DNA of 64,000 nucleotides from Lysobacteraceae bacterium NML93-0399 (GCA_002307375.1 NTJI01000004.1:1-64000), one strand, 5' to 3'. Counted from the first letter of the stretch, positions 51,733 to 61,121 are shown. Numbers and translations: made by a program. The notes: a model not told the origin generated them from the letters alone.

Positions 51733-51758
51733 AAAGCCAGGACGCGTGTCCTGGCTTT
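51733..51758. terminator. Terminator between DUF6165 and tRNA-Ala
   Basis: An 11-bp perfect stem (AAAGCCAGGAC / GTCCTGGCTTT) with loop GCGT and short T/A runs on both sides. It can end the DUF6165 transcript on the plus strand and the tRNA on the minus strand. Confidence 0.85.
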
Positions 51759-51773
51759 CCGGCGGTATCCAAG

Positions 51774-51849
<76 letters not shown>

Positions 51850-51865
51850 ACATGGTGCGTGGCGA

Positions 51866-52993
51866 TTATACGGATCCCGGCGCGGGCTCGCCAACCCTTT
51901 CGAGCAAAGGCGCCAGCACCGGCTCGAGCTGACCCCGGCGCCAGCCCGACAATGCACCTGGCCAGTCGGCGCCCTCGACGAGCGGTTCGAGCCACTTGCG
52001 CGAGGCCAGCACGCCGTCGGGCAGACCGAGCGCTGCGCTGCGTTCGGCAACCGCCTGCTGCAGGCGCTTGAGTTGCTTGCGATCGGGCTCCTCGGCGCGT
52101 GCGATCGGCATCTCGGACTCGTCAGGCAGTTCGGTGGTCAGCGCCTGCCAGATCGCGGTGCCCAGCTTGCGCGGCGCCTTGGGGTGCGCGTCGAGCCGGC
52201 GCTGCAGGCCGTCCATGTCAGCCGGTGGATCCCGCGCGAGCAGGGTGGCGAGCTCGTTGTCGAGGATCCAGCTGCGCGGCCTATCGTGCTGGCGTGCGTA
52301 CTGCTCGCGCCAACGCAGCAGGCGCGCCAGCCGGCGCTGCGCATCGGCGTCGAGGAACAGGCCCGCGCGGCCACCGAGTTGCGGCCAGCGCTCGCCCTCC
52401 ATGTTGCCGGCCGTCGCCACCAGGCGCGCGCAGTCCTCGGCCAGCCAGTCGGCGCGCTCGAGGTCGTCGAGCTTCGCGGCCAGCGCATCGTGCAGCGCGA
52501 ACAGATGGGCCACATCGTCGACGGCGTATTCGAGCTGCGTGGCCGACAGCGGCCGGCGCAGCCAGTCCGAGCGCGTCTCGCCCTTGGCCAGTGCAATGCC
52601 GAGCGTGTCCTGCACCAGGCGCTGATAGCCCATGCCCGCGCCGATACCCGCCAGCGCGGCCGCGATCTGCGTATCGAACAGGGGCGCGGGCACCGCGCCG
52701 CAGGCGTGCCCGAAGGCCACCAGGTCCTCGCTGGCGCTGTGCATGATCTTGAGGATCGCCGGATCGGCGAGCATGGGCCGCAGCACATCGGGAATGCCCG
52801 GCGCGAGCGGGTCGACCAGCAATACCTCGATGCCGTCGGCGGTTTCGATCGCGATCTGCACCAGGGCCAGCTGCGGCCAGAACGTCCGCTCGCGGATGAA
52901 CTCGGTGTCCAGGCCGATGCGGCAGGGGGCGACCGGCAAGCGTGCACGCAGCACCGCCGGATCGTCGATCCAGGAAGAGTTGAGAGATGACAT
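51866..52993 (-). CDS. rnd: Ribonuclease D
   Basis: 375 residues. DEDDy exonuclease motifs: Exo I LDTEFIRERTF, Exo II IMHSASEDLVAFG, Exo III QLEYAVDDVAHLF. An HRDC domain (about 215-295, WILDNELATLLARDPP) and a second helical C-terminal domain follow. Trims 3' ends of tRNA precursors and other stable RNAs. It sits 16 bp upstream of, and co-directional with, the tRNA-Ala gene. Confidence 0.96.
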   Translation of the reverse strand: MSSLNSSWIDDPAVLRARLPVAPCRIGLDTEFIRERTFWPQLALVQIAIETADGIEVLLVDPLAPGIPDVLRPMLADPAILKIMHSASEDLVAFGHACGAVPAPLFDTQIAAALAGIGAGMGYQRLVQDTLGIALAKGETRSDWLRRPLSATQLEYAVDDVAHLFALHDALAAKLDDLERADWLAEDCARLVATAGNMEGERWPQLGGRAGLFLDADAQRRLARLLRWREQYARQHDRPRSWILDNELATLLARDPPADMDGLQRRLDAHPKAPRKLGTAIWQALTTELPDESEMPIARAEEPDRKQLKRLQQAVAERSAALGLPDGVLASRKWLEPLVEGADWPGALSGWRRGQLEPVLAPLLERVGEPAPGSV

Positions 52994-53082
52994 GCGCGCA
53001 GAGCCTAGCGGCGCGCGCCGGTGCCGGCAATCGCCGCGCGCGATGCATCGCCGTGGTGGCCGCGATGGCTTAATCTGACGCG

Positions 53083-54939
53083 ATGCCGTCCACGGAGCCC
53101 GGTTTGCGCAGCATCGTCGCCGTCTGTCTGCTCACGACGGTCCTGCTCGCCGGTTGCCGGGAGGAGCCGGTCGAAGAGGTGGCTGCACCCGGCGATGGCA
53201 CCGTGACCATCAGCGGCGACGATGCGATTGTCGCCACGCTCAACTGGACGCCGCCTGCGGTGACGATCGCCGAGGATGACGAGGACGCGGTGGCCGAGGC
53301 GGTCGACCGCGCGCGCGAGGCGCTGCAGGCCGATGACCTCTACGCCACCGCCGACTCGGCGATTCCCCTGTACCTGGCGCTGGCGCAGCGCCCGGACACC
53401 GAGCGCGTCGCGCGCAGGGGGCTGCAACGTGCCCAGGCGCGGCTGCTGGCGCTCGGCACCCAGGCACTGGCCGAAGCCGACGCGCAGGATTCGATTGCGG
53501 GCCTGCGCGCGGCCCACGACTACGCTGCCGTGGCGCGCTATCTGGCGCCCGGCGACGAGGCGGTGTTGCGTTATCTCGAAGGCGTCGATGCCAGTGATCG
53601 CCTGTGGGAGCTCAACCGGAACGGCGAGCTGGCATTGCAGGCCGGCGAGCTCGGCGAAACCGGCGGTGGCGCGCTGGCGGCATTCCGCGCGGCGGCGACG
53701 CTGCGCGAGGACCATCCGCGCGCTCTGCAGGGCATGGCCGCGGTGGAGAGCGCACTGATCCGCCGCGCCGAGCTGGCCACCGACGAGGCCGACTACCGCG
53801 GCGCGACGCGCTGGCTGGCGCACGCGGCGAAGATCCGCCCGGGATTTCCCACCGTTGCCGATGCCGAGCAGCGCCTGCAGCGGCGGCGCGATGCGCATAT
53901 CCGACGCCTGCGCGACGAGGGTGTGGCGGCGCTGCCGCAGATCCGGGGCCCCGACATCGCGCGCGAGCGCCTGGCAAGGATCATCGACATCGCCGAGCCG
54001 GGTGATCCGGTCGCCAACGATCTGCGTCAGCGCATCGACCAGGCCGTGCACTACGGCGACTTCCGGCCCGGCCAAGTGTTCACCGACGCGCTCGAGGGCG
54101 GCGCACGCGGACCGCAGATGGTCGTGCTGCCGCACGGCGGTTTCATGATGGGCGCGCTGCCGGGCGACGAGGATGCCAACGACAACGAAAAACCGCGCCA
54201 CGGCGTGCGCTTCGAGCGTGGCTTCGCGATAGGCGTACGCGAGGTGTCGGTGGGCGAATTCCGTCGTTTCGTCGACGCCACCGGCTTCCAGTCGCGCGCG
54301 GTGCGCCGCGGCTTCTCGATGGCCTACGACGAGCGCACCGGCAACTTCCTGCGGCGCAGCAATGTCGACTGGCGCTCGGACTACGTTGGCCGGCCTGCCG
54401 GCGACACCATGCCGGTGCTGCACGTCAGCGCCAAGGACGCGCAGGCCTACGTCGAGTGGCTCTCGGCGCAGAGCGGACAGCGCTACCGGCTGCCGAGCGA
54501 AGCGGAGTTCGAGTACGCCTTCCGCAACGGCAGCTCGGAGCGTTATCCCTGGGGCGAGGGCACGCCGCCCGAAGGCGCCGGCAACATGACCGGCGCGCTC
54601 GACCGCTCGCCTGGCGGCCGCCGCTGGGGCAACGCATTTCCCGACTACGGCGATGGCTACTGGGGCCCGGCCCCGGTGGGCACGTTCTCGCCCAACACCT
54701 GGGGCGTGCACGACCTTGCCGGCAACGTCAGCGAGTGGATGGCCGACTGCTGGCACGAGAACTACCGTCGCGCGCCCACGGACGGCTCGGCCTGGGTCAA
54801 TCCCGGCTGCCGCAACCAGGTGATTCGGGGCGGCTCGTGGGCCAGTTCGCCCGCCCAGACACGCGCCAGCTGGCGTGCACTCGCCCAGGTTGACACGACC
54901 AATGCCAGACTCGGCTTCCGCGTCGTGCGGGAACTTTGA
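53083..54939 (+). CDS. SUMF1/formylglycine-enzyme-like lipoprotein
   Basis: 618 residues. Lipobox LLAGC (about residue 24). Residues about 60-330 are helical, Ala/Arg-rich and repeat-like (possibly TPR- or coiled-coil-type). The C-terminal domain, about 345-618, has the FGE-sulfatase fold: GGFMMGALPGDED, REVSVGEFRRFVDATGF, YRLPSEAEFEYAFRNG, NTWGVHDLAGNVSEWMADCW and VIRGGSWASSP. The two active-site Cys of true formylglycine-generating enzymes are not both present (SWASSP where SWxCx is expected), so sulfatase activation is unlikely. The M48 peptidase gene follows 33 bp downstream. Confidence 0.88.
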   Translation: MPSTEPGLRSIVAVCLLTTVLLAGCREEPVEEVAAPGDGTVTISGDDAIVATLNWTPPAVTIAEDDEDAVAEAVDRAREALQADDLYATADSAIPLYLALAQRPDTERVARRGLQRAQARLLALGTQALAEADAQDSIAGLRAAHDYAAVARYLAPGDEAVLRYLEGVDASDRLWELNRNGELALQAGELGETGGGALAAFRAAATLREDHPRALQGMAAVESALIRRAELATDEADYRGATRWLAHAAKIRPGFPTVADAEQRLQRRRDAHIRRLRDEGVAALPQIRGPDIARERLARIIDIAEPGDPVANDLRQRIDQAVHYGDFRPGQVFTDALEGGARGPQMVVLPHGGFMMGALPGDEDANDNEKPRHGVRFERGFAIGVREVSVGEFRRFVDATGFQSRAVRRGFSMAYDERTGNFLRRSNVDWRSDYVGRPAGDTMPVLHVSAKDAQAYVEWLSAQSGQRYRLPSEAEFEYAFRNGSSERYPWGEGTPPEGAGNMTGALDRSPGGRRWGNAFPDYGDGYWGPAPVGTFSPNTWGVHDLAGNVSEWMADCWHENYRRAPTDGSAWVNPGCRNQVIRGGSWASSPAQTRASWRALAQVDTTNARLGFRVVREL

Positions 54940-54972
54940 CCAACGGCCTGCGGCCGTTTTCTGGAGGGTGTC

Positions 54973-55905
54973 ATGAGGCAGGATCCGTTCGGGCGTGGCG
55001 ACCGGCGCGGGCAACCGGGGCGTCCGCGCCGCGGCTTCAATATGCGGTTCGTCATCGTGCTGGCGTTCGCCGCTTACGGCGCCTACTACTGGTTCTCCAA
55101 TCGCAGCGTCGACCCGGTCACCGGCGAGACGGTACTGATCGATCGCACGCTCGACGTCAGCCAGGAGAAAGCCCTGGGGCTGGAGGCGTACCAGGAAATC
55201 CTGGGCCAGGAACAACCGCTCGATCCCGACGATCCGCTGTCCAAGGACGTACGCCTGATCGCCGAGCGCCTGATCGCGAAAGTCGACGTGGTCGAAGCCG
55301 AACTGGCGCGCGAACACGGTCTTGCGCCGACCCGGTTCTCCGAGACCTTCGAATGGGAGGTCAACGTGCTGCAGTCCGAACAGGCCAACGCCTTCTGCCT
55401 GCCCGGCGGCAAGATGGCGGTCTACACCGGGCTGGTACCGGTTGCAGAGAACGAGGATGCCCTGGCCATCGTCATGGGCCACGAGATCGCCCATGCCCTG
55501 CTGCGCCACGGCGCCCAGCGCATGGCCCAGCAGCGACTGACGCAGATCGGACAGATGGCCGGCTCGATGAGCGGCATGGATCCGCAGCAACAGCAGATGG
55601 CGATGGCCGCGATGGGGTACGGCTACCTGCTGCCGTACGCGCGCAAGCACGAGACCGAGGCCGACAACATCGGCCTGATGCTCGCCGCGGCGGCCTGCTT
55701 CGACCCGCACGAGGCGGTGCCGCTGTGGGAGCGGATGTCGGCGGCAAGCGGTGGCGAGGCGCCGCCGGAATTCTCCTCCACGCATCCCAACCCCGGCACG
55801 CGCATCCAGAACCTGCAGGCCCTGATGCCCAAGGCGCTCGAATACCGGGCGAAGTTCTGCGAGGACGCGCAGGGCGGGGCGACCGCCGCCCTCAGAAACC
55901 CATGA
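54973..55905 (+). CDS. M48-family metallopeptidase
   Basis: 310 residues. A basic N-terminus precedes one transmembrane helix (about 24-42, MRFVIVLAFAAYGAYYWF), putting the peptidase in the periplasm. The zinc site is GHEIAHALLRHG at about 169, with the third ligand Glu in HETEADNIGL, and the C-terminal SSTHPNPGTRIQNL loop is typical of Oma1/LoiP-like members. Preceded by GGAGG. Likely envelope protein quality control. The 3' end overlaps the PhaB-like gene (convergent) by 14 bp. Confidence 0.93.
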   Translation: MRQDPFGRGDRRGQPGRPRRGFNMRFVIVLAFAAYGAYYWFSNRSVDPVTGETVLIDRTLDVSQEKALGLEAYQEILGQEQPLDPDDPLSKDVRLIAERLIAKVDVVEAELAREHGLAPTRFSETFEWEVNVLQSEQANAFCLPGGKMAVYTGLVPVAENEDALAIVMGHEIAHALLRHGAQRMAQQRLTQIGQMAGSMSGMDPQQQQMAMAAMGYGYLLPYARKHETEADNIGLMLAAAACFDPHEAVPLWERMSAASGGEAPPEFSSTHPNPGTRIQNLQALMPKALEYRAKFCEDAQGGATAALRNP

Positions 55906-56638
55906 GCAGGCCGCCGTTGACCGGCAGGTTGATGCCGGTGATGTAACCGGCCTCGTCGGCGGTCAGGAACACCACCGCCCGCGCGATGTCGTCGGGCTGG
56001 CCGACGCGTCCGACCGGCACGCTGGCGACGGTGCGCGCCAGCACCTCGGGCGGCATCGCCGCGGTCATCGGCGTTTCGACGTAGCCCGGCGAAATGCTGT
56101 TGACCGTGACGCCCTTGGCCGCCACCTCGCGCGCCAGCGACATGGTCAGCCCATGCAGGCCGGCCTTGGCCGCGGCGTAGTTGGCCTGGCCGAAGTTGCC
56201 GGTCTGGCCACTGACCGAACTGATGTTGACGATGCGCCCGAAGCCGCGCGCAACCATGCTCTCGACCGCCGCGCGACACAGGTGGAACGCGCTGTCGAGG
56301 TTGACGCGCAGCACGTCGTCCCACTGTTCGGCCGACATCTTGCGCAGCGTCGCATCGCGGGTGATGCCCGCGGCGTTGACGAGGATGTCGAGCCGTCCAT
56401 GGCGCGCTTGAACATCGGCAACGGCGGCAGCGCAGGCCTGCGCATCGCCCACGTCGAGCGCGCGTGTCTCGACGGGCAGGCCGTCCATCCCAGCGGTGAA
56501 CGCATCGAGCCTTGCGGCTTCGGCCGGCAGATCGGCGGCGATGACGTGCGCGCCGTCAGCTGCCAGCTGACGACAGATCGCGCGGCCGATGCCACCGAGG
56601 CCGCCGGTGACGAGGGCGATGCGGAGAGAAGTGGTCAT
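55892..56638 (-). CDS. Acetoacetyl-CoA reductase-like SDR
   Basis: 248 residues. The NADP-type SDR has VTGGLGGIGRA, NAAGITRDATLRKM, active-site Ser in NISSVSGQTGNFG, and YAAAKAG. It ends NLPVNGGLLMGF, close to the PhaB/FabG signature. GITRD and GQTGNFGQANYAAAKAG are strongly PhaB-like, so it probably reduces acetoacetyl-CoA to (R)-3-hydroxybutyryl-CoA. The second PhaB-like gene of a minus-strand set with phaR. Confidence 0.85.
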   Translation of the reverse strand: MTTSLRIALVTGGLGGIGRAICRQLAADGAHVIAADLPAEAARLDAFTAGMDGLPVETRALDVGDAQACAAAVADVQARHGRLDILVNAAGITRDATLRKMSAEQWDDVLRVNLDSAFHLCRAAVESMVARGFGRIVNISSVSGQTGNFGQANYAAAKAGLHGLTMSLAREVAAKGVTVNSISPGYVETPMTAAMPPEVLARTVASVPVGRVGQPDDIARAVVFLTADEAGYITGINLPVNGGLLMGF

Positions 56639-56708
56639 GGGGGTGATCTCCTGGCGGATCCGGTGTGCGTGCGCTAGCCAGTATTTCGGACCACTGAAAA
56701 CCCGACTC

Positions 56709-56883
56709 CGTCATTCCCGCGAAGGCGGAATGCGCTTTTCAACCGCCGAATGGCGAGTCATCCATGGACTTTGCCTCTCGCTTCCCGCCACGGACACGAC
56801 TCCGCGTGCGGCAATCCGTTGAAATTTCGGGATTGTGCGATCTTCGCAAAAGTCCTTGGATTCCCGCCTGCGCGGGAATGACG
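56709..56883. repeat. Repeat element with inverted CATTCCCGC ends
   Basis: A ~175-bp intergenic element. Its left end CGTCATTCCCGCGAAGGCGG (56709) is the inverse of its right end (56860-56883, ATTCCCGCCTGCGCGGGAAT plus GACG). It carries an internal CCATGGACTTT and an AGTCCTTGGA near the right end. A close copy of one end is at 63905-63943. This is the xanthomonad family of short palindromic repeats; it fills most of the gap between phaR and the downstream PhaB-like gene. Confidence 0.75.
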
Positions 56884-56921
56884 ACCTCAGAAACGCCGCG
56901 GAAGGCCGATGGCCGAGAAAC

Positions 56922-57410
56922 TCAGCGACCGCGCTTGGGCGGCTCGCGATCGGCCGGCTTTGCGCCCGGCACGCCGCCGACCATCGTCTTCTGGAACTCC
57001 TTCCACATCTCCAGATTGCGCTCGGTCAGCTGGTTCATCATGGTCCACGGCGTCTGGCCGAGCAGGCCGCCCATCTGCTGGCGGAACTGCTGTTGCTGGT
57101 CGAGGAAGACCTGCATCGAGCGCTCGAGGTAGTTGCCCATGAAGCCCTGCATCGAGTCGCCGTAGAAGCGGATGATCTGGCTCAGCAGCTGGGTCGACAG
57201 CACCGGTTCGCCGTCGGATTCGTGTTCGGAAATGATCTGCAACAGGACCGAGCGGGTGATGTCGTCGCCGCTCTTGGCATCGCGGACTTCGAAGTCCTCA
57301 CCGTCGACGATCAGCTGGCGCACGTCTTCGATGGTGATGTAGCTGGAGATTTCCGTGTCGTAGAGGCGACGGTTCGGGTACTTCTTGATGATGCGCACGG
57401 CACTGCTCAT
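56922..57410 (-). CDS. phaR: Polyhydroxyalkanoate synthesis repressor PhaR
   Basis: 162 residues from ATG 57410. N-terminal DNA-binding PHB/PHA accumulation domain IIKKYPNRRLYDTEISSYIT, DVRQLIVDGEDFEVRDAKSG, followed by the second domain ITRSVLLQIISEHESDG and LLSQIIRFYGDSMQGFMGNY. The C-terminal part is Gln- and Met-rich. PhaR represses phasin and PHA genes and binds the polymer. No phaC or phasin gene is in the window. Confidence 0.95.
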   Translation of the reverse strand: MSSAVRIIKKYPNRRLYDTEISSYITIEDVRQLIVDGEDFEVRDAKSGDDITRSVLLQIISEHESDGEPVLSTQLLSQIIRFYGDSMQGFMGNYLERSMQVFLDQQQQFRQQMGGLLGQTPWTMMNQLTERNLEMWKEFQKTMVGGVPGAKPADREPPKRGR

Positions 57411-57567
57411 GAAGCCAACACTCTGATCCTTGATGCTGCGCAGCATGGCGCAGCGGAATAGGGGGCGCAACTGGACGAAAGGGCTGAATACGTGCGCCTG
57501 CCGCTGCATCGCGGACCGTCCGCACACGTATGGCACGTGCCGACAGGTCCGCGTTGCGCGGCCTGCG

Positions 57568-58308
57568 TCACCAGCCCATGTGGTGGCCGCCGTTGATGTC
57601 GAGGTTGGAGCCGGTGATCCAGGCGGCCTCGTCGGCGACGAGGAAGTTCACCGCATACGCGATTTCCTCCGGACGTCCCAGACGCCCGGTCGGAATGTCA
57701 GCCGCGATCTTCGCGCGCACGTCCTCGGGCACCGCCATCACCATGTCGGTCGCCACGTAGCCGGGCGACACCGTATTGACGGTGATGCCGAGCTTGGCGT
57801 TCTCGCGCGCCAGCGAAATCGTGAAGCCGTGCATGCCCGCTTTTGCCGCCGCGTAGTTGGCCTGGCCGTACTGGCCCTTGAGCCCGTTGATCGAGCTGAT
57901 CTGGATGATCCGGCCCCACTTGCGTGTCCGCATGCCTTCGATCACCGGGCGGGTGACGTTGTAGACCGAATTGAGATTGGTGTTGATGACGTCCTGCCAC
58001 TGCAGCGCGTGCATCTTGTGGAAGGTGCCGTCGCGGGTGATGCCGGCATTGTTGATAAGGATGTCGATGGGCCCGAGCTGGGATTCGACATCGCGCACCA
58101 TCTTCTCGGCCTGCTCATGATCGGACACGTCGCCTGCGGCGATCGCGATCTCGTAACCGGCCTCGCGCATCTGCGTCTGCCAGGCCTGCGCCTTCTCGGC
58201 ATTGCGGTAGTTGGTGGCCACGCGATAGCCGTTGTCGGCCAGTCGTTTGACGATCGCCGTTCCGATGCCGCCGGTTCCGCCGGTAACCAGTGCCACGCGT
58301 CCGCTCAT
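57568..58308 (-). CDS. phaB: Acetoacetyl-CoA reductase
   Basis: 246 residues with GAGGA before the ATG. PhaB features: VTGGTGGIGTAIV, NNAGITRDGTFHKM, active-site QISSINGLKGQYGQANY with YAAAKAGMHGF, PGYVATDMV, and the C-terminus NLDINGGHHMGW. Reduces acetoacetyl-CoA with NADPH in PHB synthesis. First of three minus-strand genes (this, phaR, a second PhaB-like gene). Confidence 0.9.
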   Translation of the reverse strand: MSGRVALVTGGTGGIGTAIVKRLADNGYRVATNYRNAEKAQAWQTQMREAGYEIAIAAGDVSDHEQAEKMVRDVESQLGPIDILINNAGITRDGTFHKMHALQWQDVINTNLNSVYNVTRPVIEGMRTRKWGRIIQISSINGLKGQYGQANYAAAKAGMHGFTISLARENAKLGITVNTVSPGYVATDMVMAVPEDVRAKIAADIPTGRLGRPEEIAYAVNFLVADEAAWITGSNLDINGGHHMGW

Positions 58309-58360
58309 GCCGTCCTCGTCTGTGTGGGGCGCCGCCGTCGTGGCAGCAGGAAAGGGGAGT

Positions 58361-59293
58361 CTATGCACCGCTGGTGACAGCCTCATTGTGCAACGCACAA
58401 ATCGCGATATTGCGACTCGGGACGCGCGCGATTTCGAATCGTTCGACGGCTTCGGACAGGAAGTCCGCAGGCTGCATCGCCACGATCGGTGCCTGACCGA
58501 GTACGCGCCAGGCGAAGCGCAGTGCCGGCATCGGATCGTGTGCGTCGACGGCAGGCGCGTCGGCGGATTTGGACAGCTTCCGCCCCTGTGCATCGAGCAG
58601 CAGCGGCAGATGCGCGTAGCGCGGGGTCGGCAGGCCGAGCATGCGCTGGAGCAGGATCTGCCGCGCGGTGGAATCGAGCAGGTCCGCGCCGCGGACGACA
58701 TCGGTGATGCCCTGGTCGGCATCGTCGACGACGACCGCCAGTTGATAGGCCCAGAACCCGTCCGCGCGCCGCAGGACGAAATCGCCCACTTCCGTGTCGA
58801 CGTCCTGCGACTGCAAGCCGCGAATCGCATCGTCGAACGCGACCCGTGTGCCCGGGGGCACGCGCAGGCGCACCGCGGGATCGGGCCGGGTCGACGTCGC
58901 GCGGCACGCCCCTAGATGCCGCCCGCCGGTCGCAGCGAGATCGGCGCGACTGCAATGGCAGACGAAGGCAAGACCGCGGGCAAGCAGATGCTCCAGCACT
59001 TCGGCGTAGCGCGCGTTGCGCTGGCTCTGGACCCATACCGGGCCGTCGGGTGACAGCCCTATTGCGCGCAGCGTCGCCAACTGGGCGTCCGCAGCACCGG
59101 GCAGGGCCCGCAGGCGGTCGACGTCCTCGATACGCACCACCCAGCTGCCGCGGGCCTGGCGCGCCATCACCCAACTCCCCAGCGCGGCCACGAGCGAACC
59201 TGCATGCAATGGTCCGGTCGGCGACGGCGCGAACCGGCCGCGATAGCCCGTAGGCGCAGAGCGGGGCAAACTGTCTGGATCGTGAACTGTCAT
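58361..59293 (-). CDS. gluQRS: Glutamyl-Q tRNA(Asp) synthetase
   Basis: 310 residues from ATG 59293. Catalytic core of glutamyl-tRNA synthetase without an anticodon-binding domain: [20 protein letters not shown] (HIGH-like), RIEDVDRLR, and [10 protein letters not shown] (KMSKS-like). The zinc region holds CHCSR, and the further Cys falls in LGACRAT. It charges Glu onto queuosine-34 of tRNA-Asp. 52 bp upstream of phaB on the same strand. Confidence 0.95.
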   Translation of the reverse strand: MTVHDPDSLPRSAPTGYRGRFAPSPTGPLHAGSLVAALGSWVMARQARGSWVVRIEDVDRLRALPGAADAQLATLRAIGLSPDGPVWVQSQRNARYAEVLEHLLARGLAFVCHCSRADLAATGGRHLGACRATSTRPDPAVRLRVPPGTRVAFDDAIRGLQSQDVDTEVGDFVLRRADGFWAYQLAVVVDDADQGITDVVRGADLLDSTARQILLQRMLGLPTPRYAHLPLLLDAQGRKLSKSADAPAVDAHDPMPALRFAWRVLGQAPIVAMQPADFLSEAVERFEIARVPSRNIAICALHNEAVTSGA

Positions 59294-59410
59294 GGGTGGG
59301 GCACTGCGCCTTCCACGTGGCTGAATTGAAATCGCACGGCTGTACACGCAGATTGTCGCAACTGTTTCACCTTCCGCCTGGCCTGGGCGTCATCCGGACT
59401 CGTATCCATC

Positions 59411-60316
59411 ATGTTCAAGCGTTTCGCACTTCTCATTGCCACCAACCTGGCCGTGCTGGCGCTCGTCAGCATCGTCATGGCGATCTTCGGCATCAACCCG
59501 TCCACCTACGGCGGACTGCTCGTGTTCGCAGCGCTGTTCGGATTCGGCGGCGCGTTCTTCTCGCTGGCGATCTCCAAGTGGTCGGCCAAGCGCTTCACCG
59601 GCGCGCACGTGATCACGCAGCCGCAGGACGAGATCGAGCGCTGGCTGGTCAGCACGGTGCGCCGTCAGGCCCAGCAGGCCGGCATCGGCATGCCGGAAGT
59701 CGCGATCTACGACGCACCCGAGATCAACGCCTTCGCCACCGGCGCCAATCGCAACAACGCGCTGGTCGCGGTGTCGACGGGCCTGCTGCGCTCGATGACC
59801 CGTGACGAAGCCGAAGCCGTGCTCGGCCACGAAGTCGCGCACGTCGCCAACGGCGACATGGTGACGATGACCCTGCTGCAGGGCGTGCTCAACACCTTCG
59901 TGATCTTCCTGGCCCGCGTGGTCGGCCGCGCGATCGACGGCTATTTGAGCGGCGGCCGCGACAACGGCGGTGGCGGCATCGCCTACTTCGCCATCGTGTT
60001 CGTGCTGGACATGATCTTCGGCCTGTTCGCGTCGATGATCGCGATGTGGTTCTCGCGCTATCGCGAGTTCCGCGCCGACGAAGGCGGCGCCGCACTGGCT
60101 GGTCGCGAGAAGATGATCGCCGCCCTCGAGCGTCTGGCGCAGACCTACGGCCAGAACACCCTGCCCAAGCAGGTCGCCGCGTTCGGCATCAGCGGTGGCG
60201 TCGGCCACGGCCTGAAGAAGCTGCTGATGAGCCACCCGCCGCTGGAAGAGCGCATCGCCTCGCTGCGCAACGCACCGCCGAGCCGCGATTCGGTGCGGCA
60301 GGGCATCGTGGCCTGA
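59411..60316 (+). CDS. htpX: Membrane protease HtpX
   Basis: 301 residues. Two N-terminal membrane helices ([21 protein letters not shown] and [19 protein letters not shown]), the zinc site [12 protein letters not shown] at about 139, two more helices, and the third ligand Glu in [14 protein letters not shown]-terminal [13 protein letters not shown]. Inner-membrane zinc protease with FtsH in quality control of membrane proteins, usually under envelope-stress control. Confidence 0.97.
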   Translation: MFKRFALLIATNLAVLALVSIVMAIFGINPSTYGGLLVFAALFGFGGAFFSLAISKWSAKRFTGAHVITQPQDEIERWLVSTVRRQAQQAGIGMPEVAIYDAPEINAFATGANRNNALVAVSTGLLRSMTRDEAEAVLGHEVAHVANGDMVTMTLLQGVLNTFVIFLARVVGRAIDGYLSGGRDNGGGGIAYFAIVFVLDMIFGLFASMIAMWFSRYREFRADEGGAALAGREKMIAALERLAQTYGQNTLPKQVAAFGISGGVGHGLKKLLMSHPPLEERIASLRNAPPSRDSVRQGIVA

Positions 60317-60335
60317 ACCGCCGGCCCGCGTTGAT

Positions 60336-60365
60336 ACGAAAGCCCGCCGCAAGGCGGGCTTTCGT
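60336..60365 (+). terminator. htpX terminator
   Basis: A 13-bp perfect stem (ACGAAAGCCCGCC / GGCGGGCTTTCGT) with a GCAA tetraloop, followed by TTATG; a strong intrinsic terminator 20 bp past the htpX stop. Confidence 0.9.
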
Positions 60366-60369
60366 TTAT

Positions 60370-60490
60370 GTAGGAGCGCGCTCGCGCGCGATGGGCATTG
60401 CCGGTGAAGCCTCTCGCGCGCAAGCGCGCTCCTACAGGGAGCCAGGGCATCGCGGGTGGAGCCTCATCGCGCGCGAGCGCGCTCCTACAG
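60370..60490. repeat. Cluster of three GTAGGAGCGCGC palindromic repeats
   Basis: A 22-bp unit in plus orientation at 60370-60391 (GTAGGAGCGCGCTCGCGCGC...) and in inverse orientation at 60414-60435 and 60467-60488. The first two pair with one mismatch to form a long hairpin. Further copies lie at 61228-61294. The unit is typical of REP-like elements of the Lysobacteraceae and Pseudomonas. No transposase of the RAYT kind is in the window. Confidence 0.85.
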
Positions 60491-60507
60491 GGACGTGCGG
60501 ATTTTCT

Positions 60508-60557
60508 TTAGCCCTCCCCCGCGTGCGGGGGAGGGGTGGGTGGGGGCAATGCGTCAG
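60508..60557 (+). repeat. G/C-tract palindromic repeat, third copy
   Basis: CCCTCCCCCGC-GT-GCGGGGGAGGG (60512-60535) followed by GTGGGTGGGGGCAATGCGTC. It closely resembles the minus-strand reading of 43298-43337, including the tail and the following GTCAGG. Confidence 0.75.
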
Positions 60558-60794
60558 GTCGCGAGCGCAATCAACCGGGCGTCGTGTTCAAACATCCGTG
60601 ACCAGTTCAGAGGCGGGCCGTCCGGCCCACCTCAGCCTGTCGCCCCATCCGCCCCCTTCCGGCCCATCTCAGCGCGTCCGGCCCGGCGAAGCACGCCGGG
60701 CATTCCATCTGATCGAACCGCGCGGTGGTGCCGCGCGAGCAGCTCGCTCTCGTCCCCCGTACACAGGGAAGGGCGGATCACCGCGAAATCCGAC

Positions 60795-61121
60795 TCAGCG
60801 AGCGTGCTTCTTCTGCGCCGCCTCGAACGCCGCCAGCTGCTCCGGCGTCGCCGTCTTCTGGTGCTGCGCCTTCCAGTGCGCGAACGGCATGCCATAGACC
60901 GCCTCGCGCGCGGCGTCCTTGTCCAGCGACACGCCTTCGTCCGCAGCCGCGTCGCGATACCAGTCGCCCAGGCAGTTGCGGCAGAAGCCCGCGAGGATCA
61001 TCAGGTCGATGTTCTGCACGTCCGGGCGCGCTTCATTGAGGTGCGACAGCAGGCGGCGGAAGGCGGCCGCTTCGACGCGGGTGCGGGCGTCGTCGGGCAG
61101 GGCAGGGGTGGCGTCGGTCAT
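60795..61121 (-). CDS. DUF1244 protein
   Basis: 108 residues. [39 protein letters not shown] (CRNC Cys pair), and [13 protein letters not shown] mark the DUF1244 family of small proteins of unknown function; one member is linked to a heme- or metal-related role only by structure. Flanked on both sides by GTAGGAGCGCGC repeats. Confidence 0.92.
   Translation of the reverse strand: MTDATPALPDDARTRVEAAAFRRLLSHLNEARPDVQNIDLMILAGFCRNCLGDWYRDAAADEGVSLDKDAAREAVYGMPFAHWKAQHQKTATPEQLAAFEAAQKKHAR

Larger units (their letters stand above)
60317..60794. other. 478-bp gene-free stretch after htpX
   Basis: No gene is supported here. It holds the htpX terminator, three copies of a GTAGGAGCGCGC palindrome (60370-60488), one G/C-tract repeat (60508-60557) and, from about 60560 to 60790, low-coding sequence with the string ATCGAACCGCGCGGTGGT shared with 7983. 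It looks like an accumulation site for small repeats. Confidence 0.6.

Noticed and set aside
53005..55785. A 926-codon minus-strand open frame opposite the FGE-like and M48 genes
   Set aside because: Both opposite genes have clear motifs and ribosome-binding sites; the frame is a high-GC artefact.
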